Of a DNA stretch of 64,000 bases, positions 26,165-37,272 are shown piece after piece. The stretch is from Oreocharis arfaki (lineage: Eukaryota > Chordata > Aves > Passeriformes > Paramythiidae): NCBI GenBank assembly GCA_013398015.1, contig VZRR01009913.1, forward strand, positions 958,014 through 1,022,013. Reading direction: 5' to 3'. A model generated the notes under the pieces. That model saw nothing but the letters and a program-made list of their open reading frames with translations, did no database searches and was not told where the DNA came from. Numbering within the stretch: position 1 is the stretch's first letter; each line of letters opens with the position of its first letter. A program made the translations under genes and the position numbers.

Positions 26165-26271
26165 GCAGGTGGGGCCGCGCTGTCCCTCGCTGTAGCACAT
26201 GCCTGCGTGTCTGTGGTGAGGTGTGACGGGCGCCTTGCCTCCTCCTTCTCCCTGTGCACGCCGGAGCAGCC

Positions 26272-26307
26272 ATGGCAGGGCTCTGCCTGGCGTGTGGCGT
26301 GGGTCAG
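26272..26307 (+). other. FBXL2: Candidate alternative FBXL2 first coding segment
   Basis: An ATG in a good Kozak setting (AGCAGCCATGGC) opens 12 codons, MAGLCLACGVGQ, that end exactly at CAG|GTGTGT, a plausible splice donor in phase 0. Exon 2 also starts in phase 0, so splicing would give an N-terminally extended FBXL2. A second option is the ATG at 26339-26341, immediately followed by GTGTGT. That would reproduce the mammalian arrangement in which the first exon supplies only Met. Neither is supported by more than motif and phase; the true start may be in the N gap. Confidence 0.25.
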
Positions 26308-26319
26308 GTGTGTTGTCCG

Positions 26320-27180
26320 CCCGGATAGCACAGGAGGGATGGTGTGTTTATATGGGTGTGTAGGGCGGCTGGGGAGTGATGGAGGTGTGTCGTCCGCCTT
26401 ATAAAGTCGAGAGGAAAAGCCAGGGCGTGTGTCGGTGCACCGGGCAGGGATGGGGTGTCACCGCGTGGATGCACGGGGTGCTAGGTTTGGGCGCTGTGCT
26501 GTATCCTTATGCATGTGCCGTGAGCCAGGGTGTGGCCTGGGATGTGTGTATGTAGCAGATATGCAATAGGACATGAGCGTAGTGGTATGTCTCTGTGTGG
26601 ATCTGCTGTGATTTGGGCTTCGGGTATGGTGTGTTTGTGTTGTAGCAGAGATGTGACATTGTGTGCAGGGCCGTGAAATGGCATCGTACGTATGTTGTTG
26701 TGTCTGCCTGCTGCTGTCTCGTTTGTTCCTGTGTGTATATATAGTGAATATTGGGTGTGGTGTAATCTGTGGATATTTTTAAAGGCATGTATGCTATGGG
26801 TGTGGCAAGGATTATCTGTACTCGTATATGTACATAGCAGATACAGGGTACGGTATTTTGTGTGTACAGAGCAGCAGTGGCTTGTGTGTGCAAGCATGCA
26901 TAGCTGTGATGTGTGTGCACAGATGCGATTATAATAGATTTGTGGGTGACTGTGGTGGTTCCACCCATATGAAGGGATGGCATGGTATGGAGCATATGTG
27001 TGTGGAGGGTTGCAGCGGAGGAGGAAGAGTGGCTGTGGTTTGCTGTGTGGGGAGAGCATGTGGGGATATGACACCACAGTAGGTGTGTGCCACGAGTGGT
27101 AGGGCAGAGATGCATCAGGATGTTTGTGAAAGGAAGATGACAAGGCGTGTAAGGGGGAGTGTGTAGGGACAGGCACAGCA
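26320..27180 (+). repeat. G/T-rich low-complexity stretch
   Basis: About 860 bp in which the + strand is dominated by TGTGTG, GGTGTG and ATGTGTGT words without a fixed repeat unit. The minus strand is correspondingly C/A-rich and so poor in stop codons that frames of 231 and 236 residues (26481-27176, 26507-27217) stay open. These have threonine/histidine/proline-heavy composition and no domain, so I do not annotate them as genes. Confidence 0.8.
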
Positions 27181-27911
27181 TGTTTGGAAAGATGATTGGT
27201 TTGAGCCCTGTTTTCAATTACAACTTAATTGTCTGATGCCTTACTGCTTCTCAGGGATAGTTACAATGATAGATGCAGCAAGAAGGCACAGTTGCTGGCC
27301 TTTCCCACATGGGGAAATGCACAATGCTTTAAGGCAGATAATCACTTTATGTGTGTATTTATCTGTGTGTAATGATAGTAGGTTTCCTATGTCAGGTTCT
27401 GGGGAGGCAGAGGGAGCACTTAACCTCACGAAGGGAAGAACTTTATTCCTGTGGTGTTGCAACTTTTCTTCCTTTGCATGAAGGCTTGTTCATGCGCTCC
27501 CTCTTTCTTCCTCTACACATTGCCTTCTGTTCCTTCCCAATTCTAGGCTGTATATTCTGAACCTAAACAAAGCCACCTTGATAACTGAAATGTGAGGTGG
27601 AATAAAAATATGCATAGACTGTGTGTGGTTGCAGTATGCTTCTGTGTAGAATAAGTTTGGATTTGCTTTGCAAGGGTTTTAGGATATATCTGTTGCTACA
27701 AGGAGGAGTAAACCTCAGTGAATGAGGCTATGGATGGTGTAGCATTGGTGGAGTGATTGTGATGTGACTTAGTGACATGTCCTGCTTCACATTAATATTC
27801 CATCAGAGAAGATGCAGTATCTTAAGTTAGTTGAATAAAATGGATTTATCTCATGTTCTAAATTTAAGATAGATTACAGACCGAAGACGATCTAACCAAA
27901 TATTTATAAAC

Positions 27912-28148
27912 TCCACCAGGGGAGGTTCAGGTTGGACATCAGGAAAAATTTCTTCACTGAAAGGGTTGTTAAGCATCAGAATGGGCTTCCCAGGGAGATG
28001 GTGGAGTCACCATCCCTGGAGGTGTTCAAGAAACTACTGGATGTGGTACTTAAAGCTGTGGTTTAGTTGACCATACAGTGGTGTTTGGACAGAGATTGGA
28101 CTCAATCTTGGAGATGTTTTTCATTCTTAATGATTCTATTATTCTATA
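27912..28148 (+). mobile_element. CR1 LINE fragment in FBXL2 intron 1
   Basis: A 5'-truncated CR1 of about 240 bp in + orientation. Diagnostic parts are GGTTGGACATCAGGAAAAAT, TTCACTGAAAGGGTTGTTAA, GGGCTTCCCAGGGAGATGGT and the terminal GATTCTATTATTCTAT, which fits the CR1 3' end. No coding potential remains. Confidence 0.92.
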
Positions 28149-29570
28149 AGTAACTATTTTCCATTTACCAAACTCCAGTCATGGAGGTTTCCTTTGTTGT
28201 CCATTTTGCCATTCCCTATGAGATACCTTTAGCAGTCTAAACTCAGCAGATATAGAATCTGAAAAGCAGCATTGGTGCTGTAACTGAACAGGTGAAATCT
28301 CAGAAATTATGTTATCTGCTGTGCAGATTCTTATATTGGGCAGCTTCTTAATTGCACTTGACAGCTGTTAAGCTCTTACCACCATTTTTGTTATTATTCT
28401 GATATTTTTCAGGTATTTTATTCAATCCATGCTTATACTTGAACTGCTCTGTCTTACAGTGTTAGTCCTATTCAAGTTGTTCTTTCCTTCTTAGTTCTTC
28501 ATAGCTTCATAGAATCAATTTTGAGCAATTAACACCAGACCTTTTAGTACAGGGAATATCAGTGTTCTTAAAAATCAGGAGGACTATTAGCTTACTGCTT
28601 GCTTATTTTGACAACAGACTGAAATATTTAAGTAGTCATCCTAGTTATAATGGGGGATAACATGGGGCTAGCAGATGTGGAAAGTTTAAAATAAAAGTCA
28701 ACTTTTCAGTGAAGCATGGCAACTATTTTTAGGTAAGTGTAGAAAAGTAGTACTAGTCTTGGCACTGTGACAATATTGATCTGAATCCCAGCAGAAGGCT
28801 ACACATTGACAGTACTTCAGCTGTTTTGTCATTTGGAAGTCAGAATAACTGCATTAATTTCATGTAAATTGTTATCAACTGGTAATTCTGGTAGTCTTTC
28901 TGCTGAATTAGAAATGCACCTAAGTGGGATATGCTAAGTAGGACAAAACCAGATGAAATTGTGACACCAAGAGTTCTCCCTCACGCTAGTTTAGACAATA
29001 GCCACAACATACACTTGCATTCTTTTTAATAATCTTTTTAGGAAGGCAATCCATATTCTCCATAGATTTCTGCTTTCCCTTTTTTTCTGTTTTAACCCCT
29101 CCATATGTTTTAAGACAATGCAAGAACTCTTAAAATTTCTGATCATACTTGACCTGTGTATTTTGAGTGACTTGATGTGAATGTGATAGGGCTTGCGTCC
29201 AGCTGTTCGCCCGAGCTTTTACCGAACGGATTTCCCACTTGAACTTTTAACGCAGTGTGGGACATTCTCATTGTAAAGCTTCTTAGAAGGAAGTTTGTAA
29301 ACACAGAGTAACTTCTAAATGGTGAAAATCAGATTTACATTCTTAAAAATGCAGAAAAACATATACATAAGGCATTAAAAGAGTATAATGATGAACTTAA
29401 AATTCACTACATACTGGTATCTCCTCTGTCAATTCCGGTTTTTTTTCAGGATCAAGAAATTACTTGCATGCCTCTCTGAGCTTAATCTAATTGTTCTTGA
29501 GACTGAAGAGCGAATAGTTCGTAAAGATGAAACATTTTTCTCAGCCTAATTTTTAAAAAAAGTACTGTAC

Positions 29571-29887
29571 TATGAATATCTGAAAATCTGTGTATATAGT
29601 GTGATTCTACAAGACTGTGTGAAACCAGATTGATTATTTTCATGATGAGATTACTTATAATTTGACTATAGTCCCTGGGAATCATTTCGTGGTGGAACCT
29701 GCCTTAGATTCTATTTCGGTATGTCTCTGTAGAGTCTCAAAGTTACATGCATGGTCAAACGAAAGTATCTTTCTCCGGTGTTTTGAGCTTAGGCTTTTGC
29801 AACTTACATTTGAGTGTTTGATACGTGAGGAGGGATCTGTTGTTTAACTGGTCAAGGAAAAATAAGCACAGGATCTGTAAGATGCTT
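29571..29887 (+). repeat. Unrecognised intronic segment, copy A
   Basis: This segment pairs with 31731-32039 in the same orientation. Shared blocks include TTTCTCCGGTGTTTTGA, CTTAGGCTTTTGCAA, AGTCTC(A/G)AAGTTAC, and GAGGGAT(C/T)TGT near the end. The copies differ by many substitutions and short indels, so the duplication or insertion is old. It does not match CR1 or an LTR that I know. The open frame at 29662-29847 lies in it but is not kept open in copy B, so it is not evidence of coding. Confidence 0.75.
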
Positions 29888-31730
29888 CATTTTTGCTGTC
29901 TCAAATGACCTCCCTCTTACGTGTCTTCCCTCACCCCCCTGAACCAAAACAGAACAGAACCCATCCAAACAAAATTACAGCATGAATTTAAATGTTTAAA
30001 TGGATGAAAATAATTTCTCTTGGGTACTGGGAGGTAGTGGAAAGGCAGCAACAGTTGATACAAGGGTACATCAGCTGACAAAATCAACTATAGCCAATTT
30101 CTTGAGGGATTCCCCCAGAATTTTTATCTTTGCATTGGAGGAACCACTGCTAGAGGAGGACTGGAAATTTGCTCTTTTCTGGACTTGCGCATTTATGACT
30201 GTTTGGAACTATGAATTCCTGCTGTGTAGCCCACAAGAAAGTACTCAAAATTTGGTATCAAGCTGCAGCACTTAAAATATTTGCCATACATCATGTTATA
30301 CTCTTCTTTTTCTATTCCATTGTTTTCCAGTGTTCTCCTTGGTAGGCAGAAGGAAACAGTAAATTTGGTTTTCGTTGGATTTGGTTGCTGTTCAGCTGGT
30401 TAACCAGTATGTTCTGTAAACTTAAATCAGGGAGACAAGGACATCATCAAATCTGCATAAATGTGAAACTCTACCAGTATGTCAAGTTTGTCTGTCTTCA
30501 GAGGTTGAAATTGAGGTCAGAGCTTCACAGAGAAAAGGCATTTCCATATCACAGCTTGATGTTACGTAGTAGTTACATAAATATTAAGGGGCAAAATGTC
30601 TAAGTGTGCTTGTAGATTATAGACTGTTTTCAGAACTACTTCTGGAACAAAAGTATCAAGATCATTTTATTTCTGCAGAAATTCAAGAAACATACATTTT
30701 GGCAAATACTGAATGTCCAGTTTCTCTTCTAAATCTCGACCTATTACCTTTCTTGGAACAGTTTGAAAAAGATGTTTTGGAAATGCTACTATGATGCTGT
30801 TTCCTTTGAAGTCAAGTGTAATTATTGCTTGTAACCACGAAGAGGTACCTAATTTTGTCTCTTATAATTGAAAGCTTTTATTAGTAATGAATTACATATA
30901 TGGCAGCTTTTATTAATTATGCACTACGTGTATGGCATGTGTAGCCACAATGCAGATTTTTTTTCTTTTTTTTTTCTCATTCATTTTCTAGGGAGATTTG
31001 CTTTGCAGAGATTTGCCCTTCATAGTAAAGATTTCATGCTCAGTACTAGGAAGAACCTCAGTTCTGACACAGTGTTTATGAGGCAGATCAAGCACTGCTT
31101 TGAAATGGCTTTGTAGAAACTATAGAGCCATTGCTGTAATAAGCCATACCTTTTATGTCTCGAATGTGTTTTTGAAGAGCAGTTATGGAGGGAAAGTATT
31201 AGTACTCAAAATTTCTGTTTCACAGGTGCTTAGAACAAGGGTTCTGACTGCTTCAACCATGCAGTCAGTATTTAAATTGTAATTTCATTTACAGTTTGAG
31301 CTAAGTGCAATAAGAAGAATTGCCTTTCTGGATATGATATTGCGTGACTGGAGGGAGGACTCTGTCAGTTCAAATTAGAATGGTGCAAACTCCTGGGGAA
31401 ATGGACCTGCAGAAGAATCTCCGTGTGAACACTCCAGGAGGATTTCAAGTCTCTGTTGTTGTGCCATCAGCCTGTTAGTTTGTGTGCTGATATTGAAGAC
31501 TGGGAATAAAACTTAGCCATATGCATGTCTGTAAAAACGGCTATGTGCAGAAGTGGGGATTCAGAGGAATTTTGAAAGGTGTTCTCGTAAGGTCTCTGAT
31601 GAGTTTGTGATGTGGATTAAATTTGGATGGCTGAGACTAAATGGCTATCTCTAAGCAAATACTGCTACATTGAAATGAATGGACACTAACTTTTCTCTTG
31701 GACTGATTTTTTTCAGAAACATATCATGTT

Positions 31731-32039
31731 CTGAATGCCTTTGAGAACGTGTATTTATAGCATGATACTACAAAACTGCGTGACACCAGCTGGATTATTT
31801 TTGTGATTACACAATTTGTAATTTGAACACACAGTCCTTGTGGATGTTGTGCTGGAAACTACCTTAGAATCTTCTCCAGTATTTCAGCTTAGAGTCTCGA
31901 AGTTACTTGAGTGGTCAAAGAACTTTTCTCCGGTGTTTTGAACTTAGGCTTTTGCAAATTCCCTTTGAGACTCTGATTGATGCTTAAGGAGGGATTTGTC
32001 ATTTACCTAGTCAAGAAATACAGAATCTGTGTGATGCTT
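31731..32039 (+). repeat. Unrecognised intronic segment, copy B
   Basis: Diverged second copy of 29571-29887, starting 2160 bp downstream. It keeps the order of all shared blocks from TGAATNNC through the final CTGTGTGATGCTT. Similarity stops abruptly at both ends, which fits either a dispersed repeat family with two local insertions or a local duplication whose middle has since changed. Confidence 0.75.
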
Positions 32040-34339
32040 AATCAACCTTGTGGGGGGCTACTTTGAACTCTTGTGATGGGTTGCAGGCAACAACTGCTTC
32101 ATCCATATGATTTTAGTATTCTGCTGTTCTCCCATTAGTTAATGGGCCTGTTACTCTGAGAGCCTGTAAAGAGGATGATATGGGTTTCCCCATATTCCAC
32201 TTTAAAGTACTTTATGCATTGGACTGCTAATTGAATGCTTTATTTTAATTTAGTTCTTTTAGGAATGATGTCTAAATGCATCATCATGTACTGTTTGTTT
32301 GGAAGGGTATAATCTTGAAAGACTTAATGGATAATTATCTGAAAAAGGAAATGTTCCGTCATTTTTTTTTTTTAAGAGAAAGCAAATTGAAGGAAAGATT
32401 TGCCAATCAGTATATGACTAACAGATGATGAGGATAAAACTTCGTCAAACCTGTTTTTTCAGCTGTGTCTCTGTGTATGTTTAAAGAATATATGGGGATA
32501 CAATTAACAGCTCTTTCCAAAGTTCTTAGTGTTTGAACAGTAGTTGTTGGATTTTTATTTAATTTTTTTTTCTTTTCTGGTCTGTACTAGTCTCTAGTCT
32601 TGGAAGATTAGGTAAGGAATAGTTTATTTTTCTGTGTGGTTTAGGTTCGTTTTGCCATCTCTGGTAATGATTAGAACATGATGCCTTGAAAGGCAAATGT
32701 GAGCTGGGTGCACCTGAACACAGGGTTAGTCTTCCATGTAGCTCCTATCTCAGAGTAATGTGGGAAAAGCAGAGCTTGCAAGCCTTTTTTTGCCAATAAT
32801 AGTGTAATGTCTCTTTCTTTTAGTGAGGTGTTGGATTGAACATGTTTTCTGCCATGCTGGCTACCAAACACCAGTTACATGATAGCCAGTATTGATAAAA
32901 TGTTATCTTTCAACTGAATTTTAGGCCTTCAAGTAATTAGGTCAATCACTAATTCTGCAACCCATTGGATTTCCCCTTTTTAACAAGCAAAAACAGGAAC
33001 TATCACACTGGAGTCAGAGGACTGCTGGCTCTTTGGTGATGGAGTAGGAGACAAGGCTGGGTCTTGCATTAGAGTATGGGCATCTCAGCTAACAGGTCAG
33101 ATTAACCTGTTAGGCCTTAATACCCTGGCTGCCTGCAGGAATGAAGCCATACTCTTTAAAAGGCTTGGTTGGTGATTTCCAAATATATTGTTGGCAATAG
33201 GTCGCTGCCCTTCTGAAAAACACACAGGAAAGGGTGATGTGAGCTGTTTGAGCAACTGAGGGTGGGCTGGTGTGCGCGAGGCAGTAGGAAAGGCAATCTC
33301 CAAGCACCTCCTGCTCTGCACTGGGAGGCACTTGAGTTGGAACAGCCAGAGGCTTCAAGGTAGACTTGTGCAGCTGCAGACATCAGCTCTGAAGTTCACA
33401 AATGACCTTGATGTGTCACCCAGTAAGAACAGGGCCTTGCAGAGCCAGGCTGATGCCCTCCAGTAAAATGTGAATGATGTGGTATGGATACCAGTGCTGG
33501 CAAAACAAGAATGATGGCTCTTCTGGAAGAGAATCAGGCAGCAAAGTGGACAGTGTGGCCAGCTGCTTCTGCCTGGAAGGTTTTATTATGTCGTACAGCA
33601 CTTATTCTGGGGAAATTTTGAAAGCATTATGGCCTTTATAAGCAGCCTCAGGTCACTGGAAGGCATTAAGGAAAAACAGAGATGTGCTCAGGTGCATTTG
33701 TTCCTCTGTGAAGGTGAGCCTTAACTCTCTAAGATGACCAGCACCATAAGAACAGAAGTACTCGATATGAGATGTTACTTTTGTTCATTCAGTTTGTCAT
33801 CGCAGCATTAGAAGAGAAAATACCCCAAGGAAAGACTGGTGCAAAAGATTCAGGGAGTATCTGGCAGCAAACAGGAAGCTATAAAGCTGCGGAAGACCGT
33901 GTCCTGGGCTCTAGTAGTGTGTGTCCAAAGGGAAGAAAAGATTAGCAACCACAGCAGACCAGGAAGACTGGACTTTAAAATGCACAAAGGCAGAGCCTGA
34001 GCAAGACCACAGTGAACAGCTGGAGCATAGGAATGAGAGCCTGGAGGGCAGACTGTCTGTGTGTTGAAATAAAAGATTTTGCCAGTCTGTCTCTGCTGTA
34101 GACAAGCTTGATTCAAGATGGGATTGTGTTTCAAGGTTCACTTTGGTGTGTCATAATTTTTATTGATTGTACAGAAAGCTTTACCATGGCTTCTAATTTA
34201 GCAGCAGTCCTGTGCCATCAGCTGTTGTGTCTTCGATATCACTTATTTCAGTTCCGTTGGCAATGTATATCCTGTCTAACGCTCCTTTTGTTGCCTGGAT
34301 ACGGCTACGTTTTGCCACTTGCATGGTGTTAAATGATTC

Positions 34340-34361
34340 TGCCTGTCTGCCTGCCTGCCTG
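34340..34361. repeat. CCTG/CTGT tetranucleotide run
   Basis: TGCCTGTCTGCCTGCCTGCC followed by TG, about five tetranucleotide units, in intron 1. Confidence 0.85.
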
Positions 34362-37239
34362 ATGCATTGATTGTACATTTCTGGAGGAAGCCCTAGCTAG
34401 CAGCAATTGTCTGAGAGAATTTTATACATTTATACTAGAGTGTAACATGGGATAATCTGAAATTTATGTTGTTTTGCCTCTTCTTCCTCCTCCGTTTTTT
34501 TAGTGTATTTAAATAGAGAGCTCTCTAGGGTGCCAGTCATTACTTTTAGTTTGCTTGTGAGCTGCTCTGCGTAGCAAAGCCATTTTGGTGGCTTTCCTAC
34601 CTCTATAGCACCAGGCTCTTTCAGTGGTGCAGTAAAAGGAAAATTGCACAGGCAACAATTAGATGTCTCAAATGAGGAGGAGAGATATGCAGCAAGCCGC
34701 TGGGTTTTGTGTTTGGCAACAAAAATCTGCACATCAAGGTAGTGAAAAAAAATATTTTTTAAATTTGGTTTTACCATATCTATTACTGCATGAATACTAC
34801 TTAATAAAAATTGTTCTTGCCGGTGAAAGCCTGAAAGACTTGATGCTTTATACATATGGCTGTATTTCAGTGTAGGTAGGCTGTGTGCTCTGTCAACCAT
34901 AGAAGGGGAGGAAATATATGGATTTAATTCCAGCCTCATGTCTCCTTTGGTGAAAATGACCCAACGTTGTTTTTTTCCCTGAACTGATAAATACTTCAGC
35001 CTTGTTTTCAGTACATATGCCATTAGCTGATGATCTTTAGAATCTTTCACACTTCATCTTCCCCAAACCTACTTTTGCCCATGATTCCTTTAGCATGCTC
35101 CTAAGCAAGGCTATTTTTGGGAGTCTGGGTTTTTAATAACTTTTGATTTGAAAAGTTGACAGGTTGAAAGTCCTTATCTACTCTGATTTCGGTGGAAATT
35201 AGATACATAAATATCTCTGTGGAACTGAGCCATAATGGATGAGCTGCTAGCAAAACTGTTTCATCTGTTAAGAAAATAGTCCTCTTCAGTAGAGGGCTGA
35301 ATGACAACTGAAATTGCATCGTTAAAAAAAATATAAGGACTATCACCAAAATTAGTAGTATAACCTTATTTTGATCTTGAAATAACTCTATCAGAAAAGA
35401 TTTCTTCATCTCATTAATTCTGGTGAAAACAGGAGACCTTTATTACTAGCTGTTAGAATAGAAGAGATTAATGTGCTGCTTTCAATGGTGGCAGGCTAAC
35501 TGTGGTGTACCAAGAAGTTAGGTTCTAGGGCTAGTGGCAATTAGTATGTTTAATAATTTGGAAAGGGAATTAAAATGGGGAGATAATCCTTTTTGGGATT
35601 CGCACATTTACACAATAGATGCTTTATTTATACAATAAAGAGATTTTTTTAAAAGTGTGGTTGCTAAAGAAATTTAATGTAAGAAATTATCAGGTAATTT
35701 TTAAAGAAAATACTCCCTTTTTAGCTCATTAAGTACAGTGAAGATATTACCAAGAGAGGTCAGTTAAGGAATGTAAGAAACGGCTCAAGATTCCTGTAAT
35801 AAGCAATTACAGTTTTCTCTTGTGGATTTTGTCTTGTGTTATTTGTTCTCGCCATTCTTTTAAGAATGTAGAGACCTTCTGTGTCTCTTCTTGTGTTTAC
35901 AGGAAATTTAAAACTGGTTTTAGAATAACATTTATTATGTATGTTGGAACATATGTTTAATCTCATCCTTTTTTCATGTGCACAGTTTTGTCTGTTGTGT
36001 TTGGGGGATTTATACAGTTAAAACCATACTTTTGTAGCAATTGTGATACCCTGTCGTTAACACAGTCCAACTTGCTACCAAGTACAAAAGCAAAGAGAAC
36101 AGAAATATTCTTTCTACATTTAGGGTATTCTTTATTGTTATTTTGGATTATTGTGTACAGGTATTCTGAGGGCATGTCATTGTCAGCACGATCTGTAAGT
36201 GAAGAAAAAAAGTCATATTTGACAAGAATACTAGAATATTTTTTACAGTGATTGAACACTTCCTTGACTGAATGTTTTTGGTGGCTTTTTTTTTTTATAA
36301 ATAGAAACAGAAAACTAGAGGTTATGTACTTAAAATTTAGTAAAAAATAAAAAGAACAGTACATGAATGTGCTAGAGTTTTTGCTTCATTAATGGAAGCT
36401 TCAGATGATCAGGAACTGTTCAAACAATGAATGTATTGTCCTGTTTGCACATTCTGTCTTTTCTCTCCGCTTGCATGCGTTCCAAATCATGTTACAAATG
36501 TGTATCTAGGAAATGACTACTCCAATTTTCCTGTATCTGTTCTCTATTTGGGGGAAAGCTTATTGAGGAGCCTTTAAAGCAGCCCTTTTCTTCTTCTGAG
36601 ATGCAAATGCAGTATGGCTCTAGAGGCTAATAAACTTTCACGGATTAAAAGAGTACTATAAAGAGACACTTTGATTTTTCTAGATGTGCTTATTCCATAA
36701 TAATAATAATACATTATTATCTGAAAACTGCTTCTAATGCATACAAGAATGCATAGAAGTTACTGTTTGAGGGAAAACAGCTTTGCATGTGTTTGTGGCC
36801 TCTTCTGTGGCTGGTGTAGCAGGCATGGTACTTGGTGTGGCTGGGCAAGTCCCACACTTCTCATAGTATGTAGTAAAAGCTGGTTTTTTTTCAGTTTTAA
36901 CTGGGATTCCTAGATGAACCATATTGGTTAGATATGCTGTCATGTATTCAAGACAGTTTGTCTGTCCAACTTTAACTTTAGAACTATCTTACATAAACAT
37001 AAAGATTATAAGCCTTTTTCCTAAGAGTTGCTGGTTTGGTTGTAGGTTTAGCTTTTCAGCTTTGTCTCAGTAGGAGAATACTTACCACTGTGCTGTGATT
37101 TGTAGCAATTTCACTTTTGTTGATGAGTAGTTGGAAATACTATTTAACACAAAAAGCTATAATGTATGCTCAAGTCTTTAGAGTAACTTGCCTCATACCT
37201 TGCTAACTCAAATCCTGTGTTATCCTCACAGAGTGAGCG

Positions 37240-37272
37240 TATATATATATATGTGTCTCTCTCTATATATAT
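37240..37272. repeat. AT microsatellite interrupted by GTCTCTCTCT
   Basis: Two AT runs flank a short CT run in intron 1. Confidence 0.85.

Larger units (their letters stand above)
25735..26320 (+). promoter_or_regulatory. FBXL2: CpG island, presumed FBXL2 promoter and first exon
   Basis: This is the only stretch of the window dense in G, C and CpG dinucleotides, with runs such as GGGAGCCGGCAGCCGCCCGAG and GCGCGGGGTGGGCCGG. It lies about 13 kb before the first recognisable FBXL2 exon and has no other gene to serve, so it is the expected site of the FBXL2 promoter and 5' exon. No TATA box is evident, as is usual for CpG-island promoters. An assembly gap interrupts it. Transcription start and exon limits cannot be read from the sequence. 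Open frames on both strands here are by-products of high GC. Confidence 0.75.

Noticed and set aside
25600..26404. Long open frames on both strands across the CpG island, including through the N gap
   Set aside because: High GC suppresses stop codons, the translation crosses 25 Ns of unknown length, and the left part is CR1. No frame shows a domain.
26481..27217. Overlapping minus-strand open frames of 231 and 236 residues
   Set aside because: They arise because the minus strand of the G/T-rich tract is C/A-rich and nearly free of stop codons. Two different frames are open over the same DNA and both are low-complexity Thr/His/Pro/Ser.
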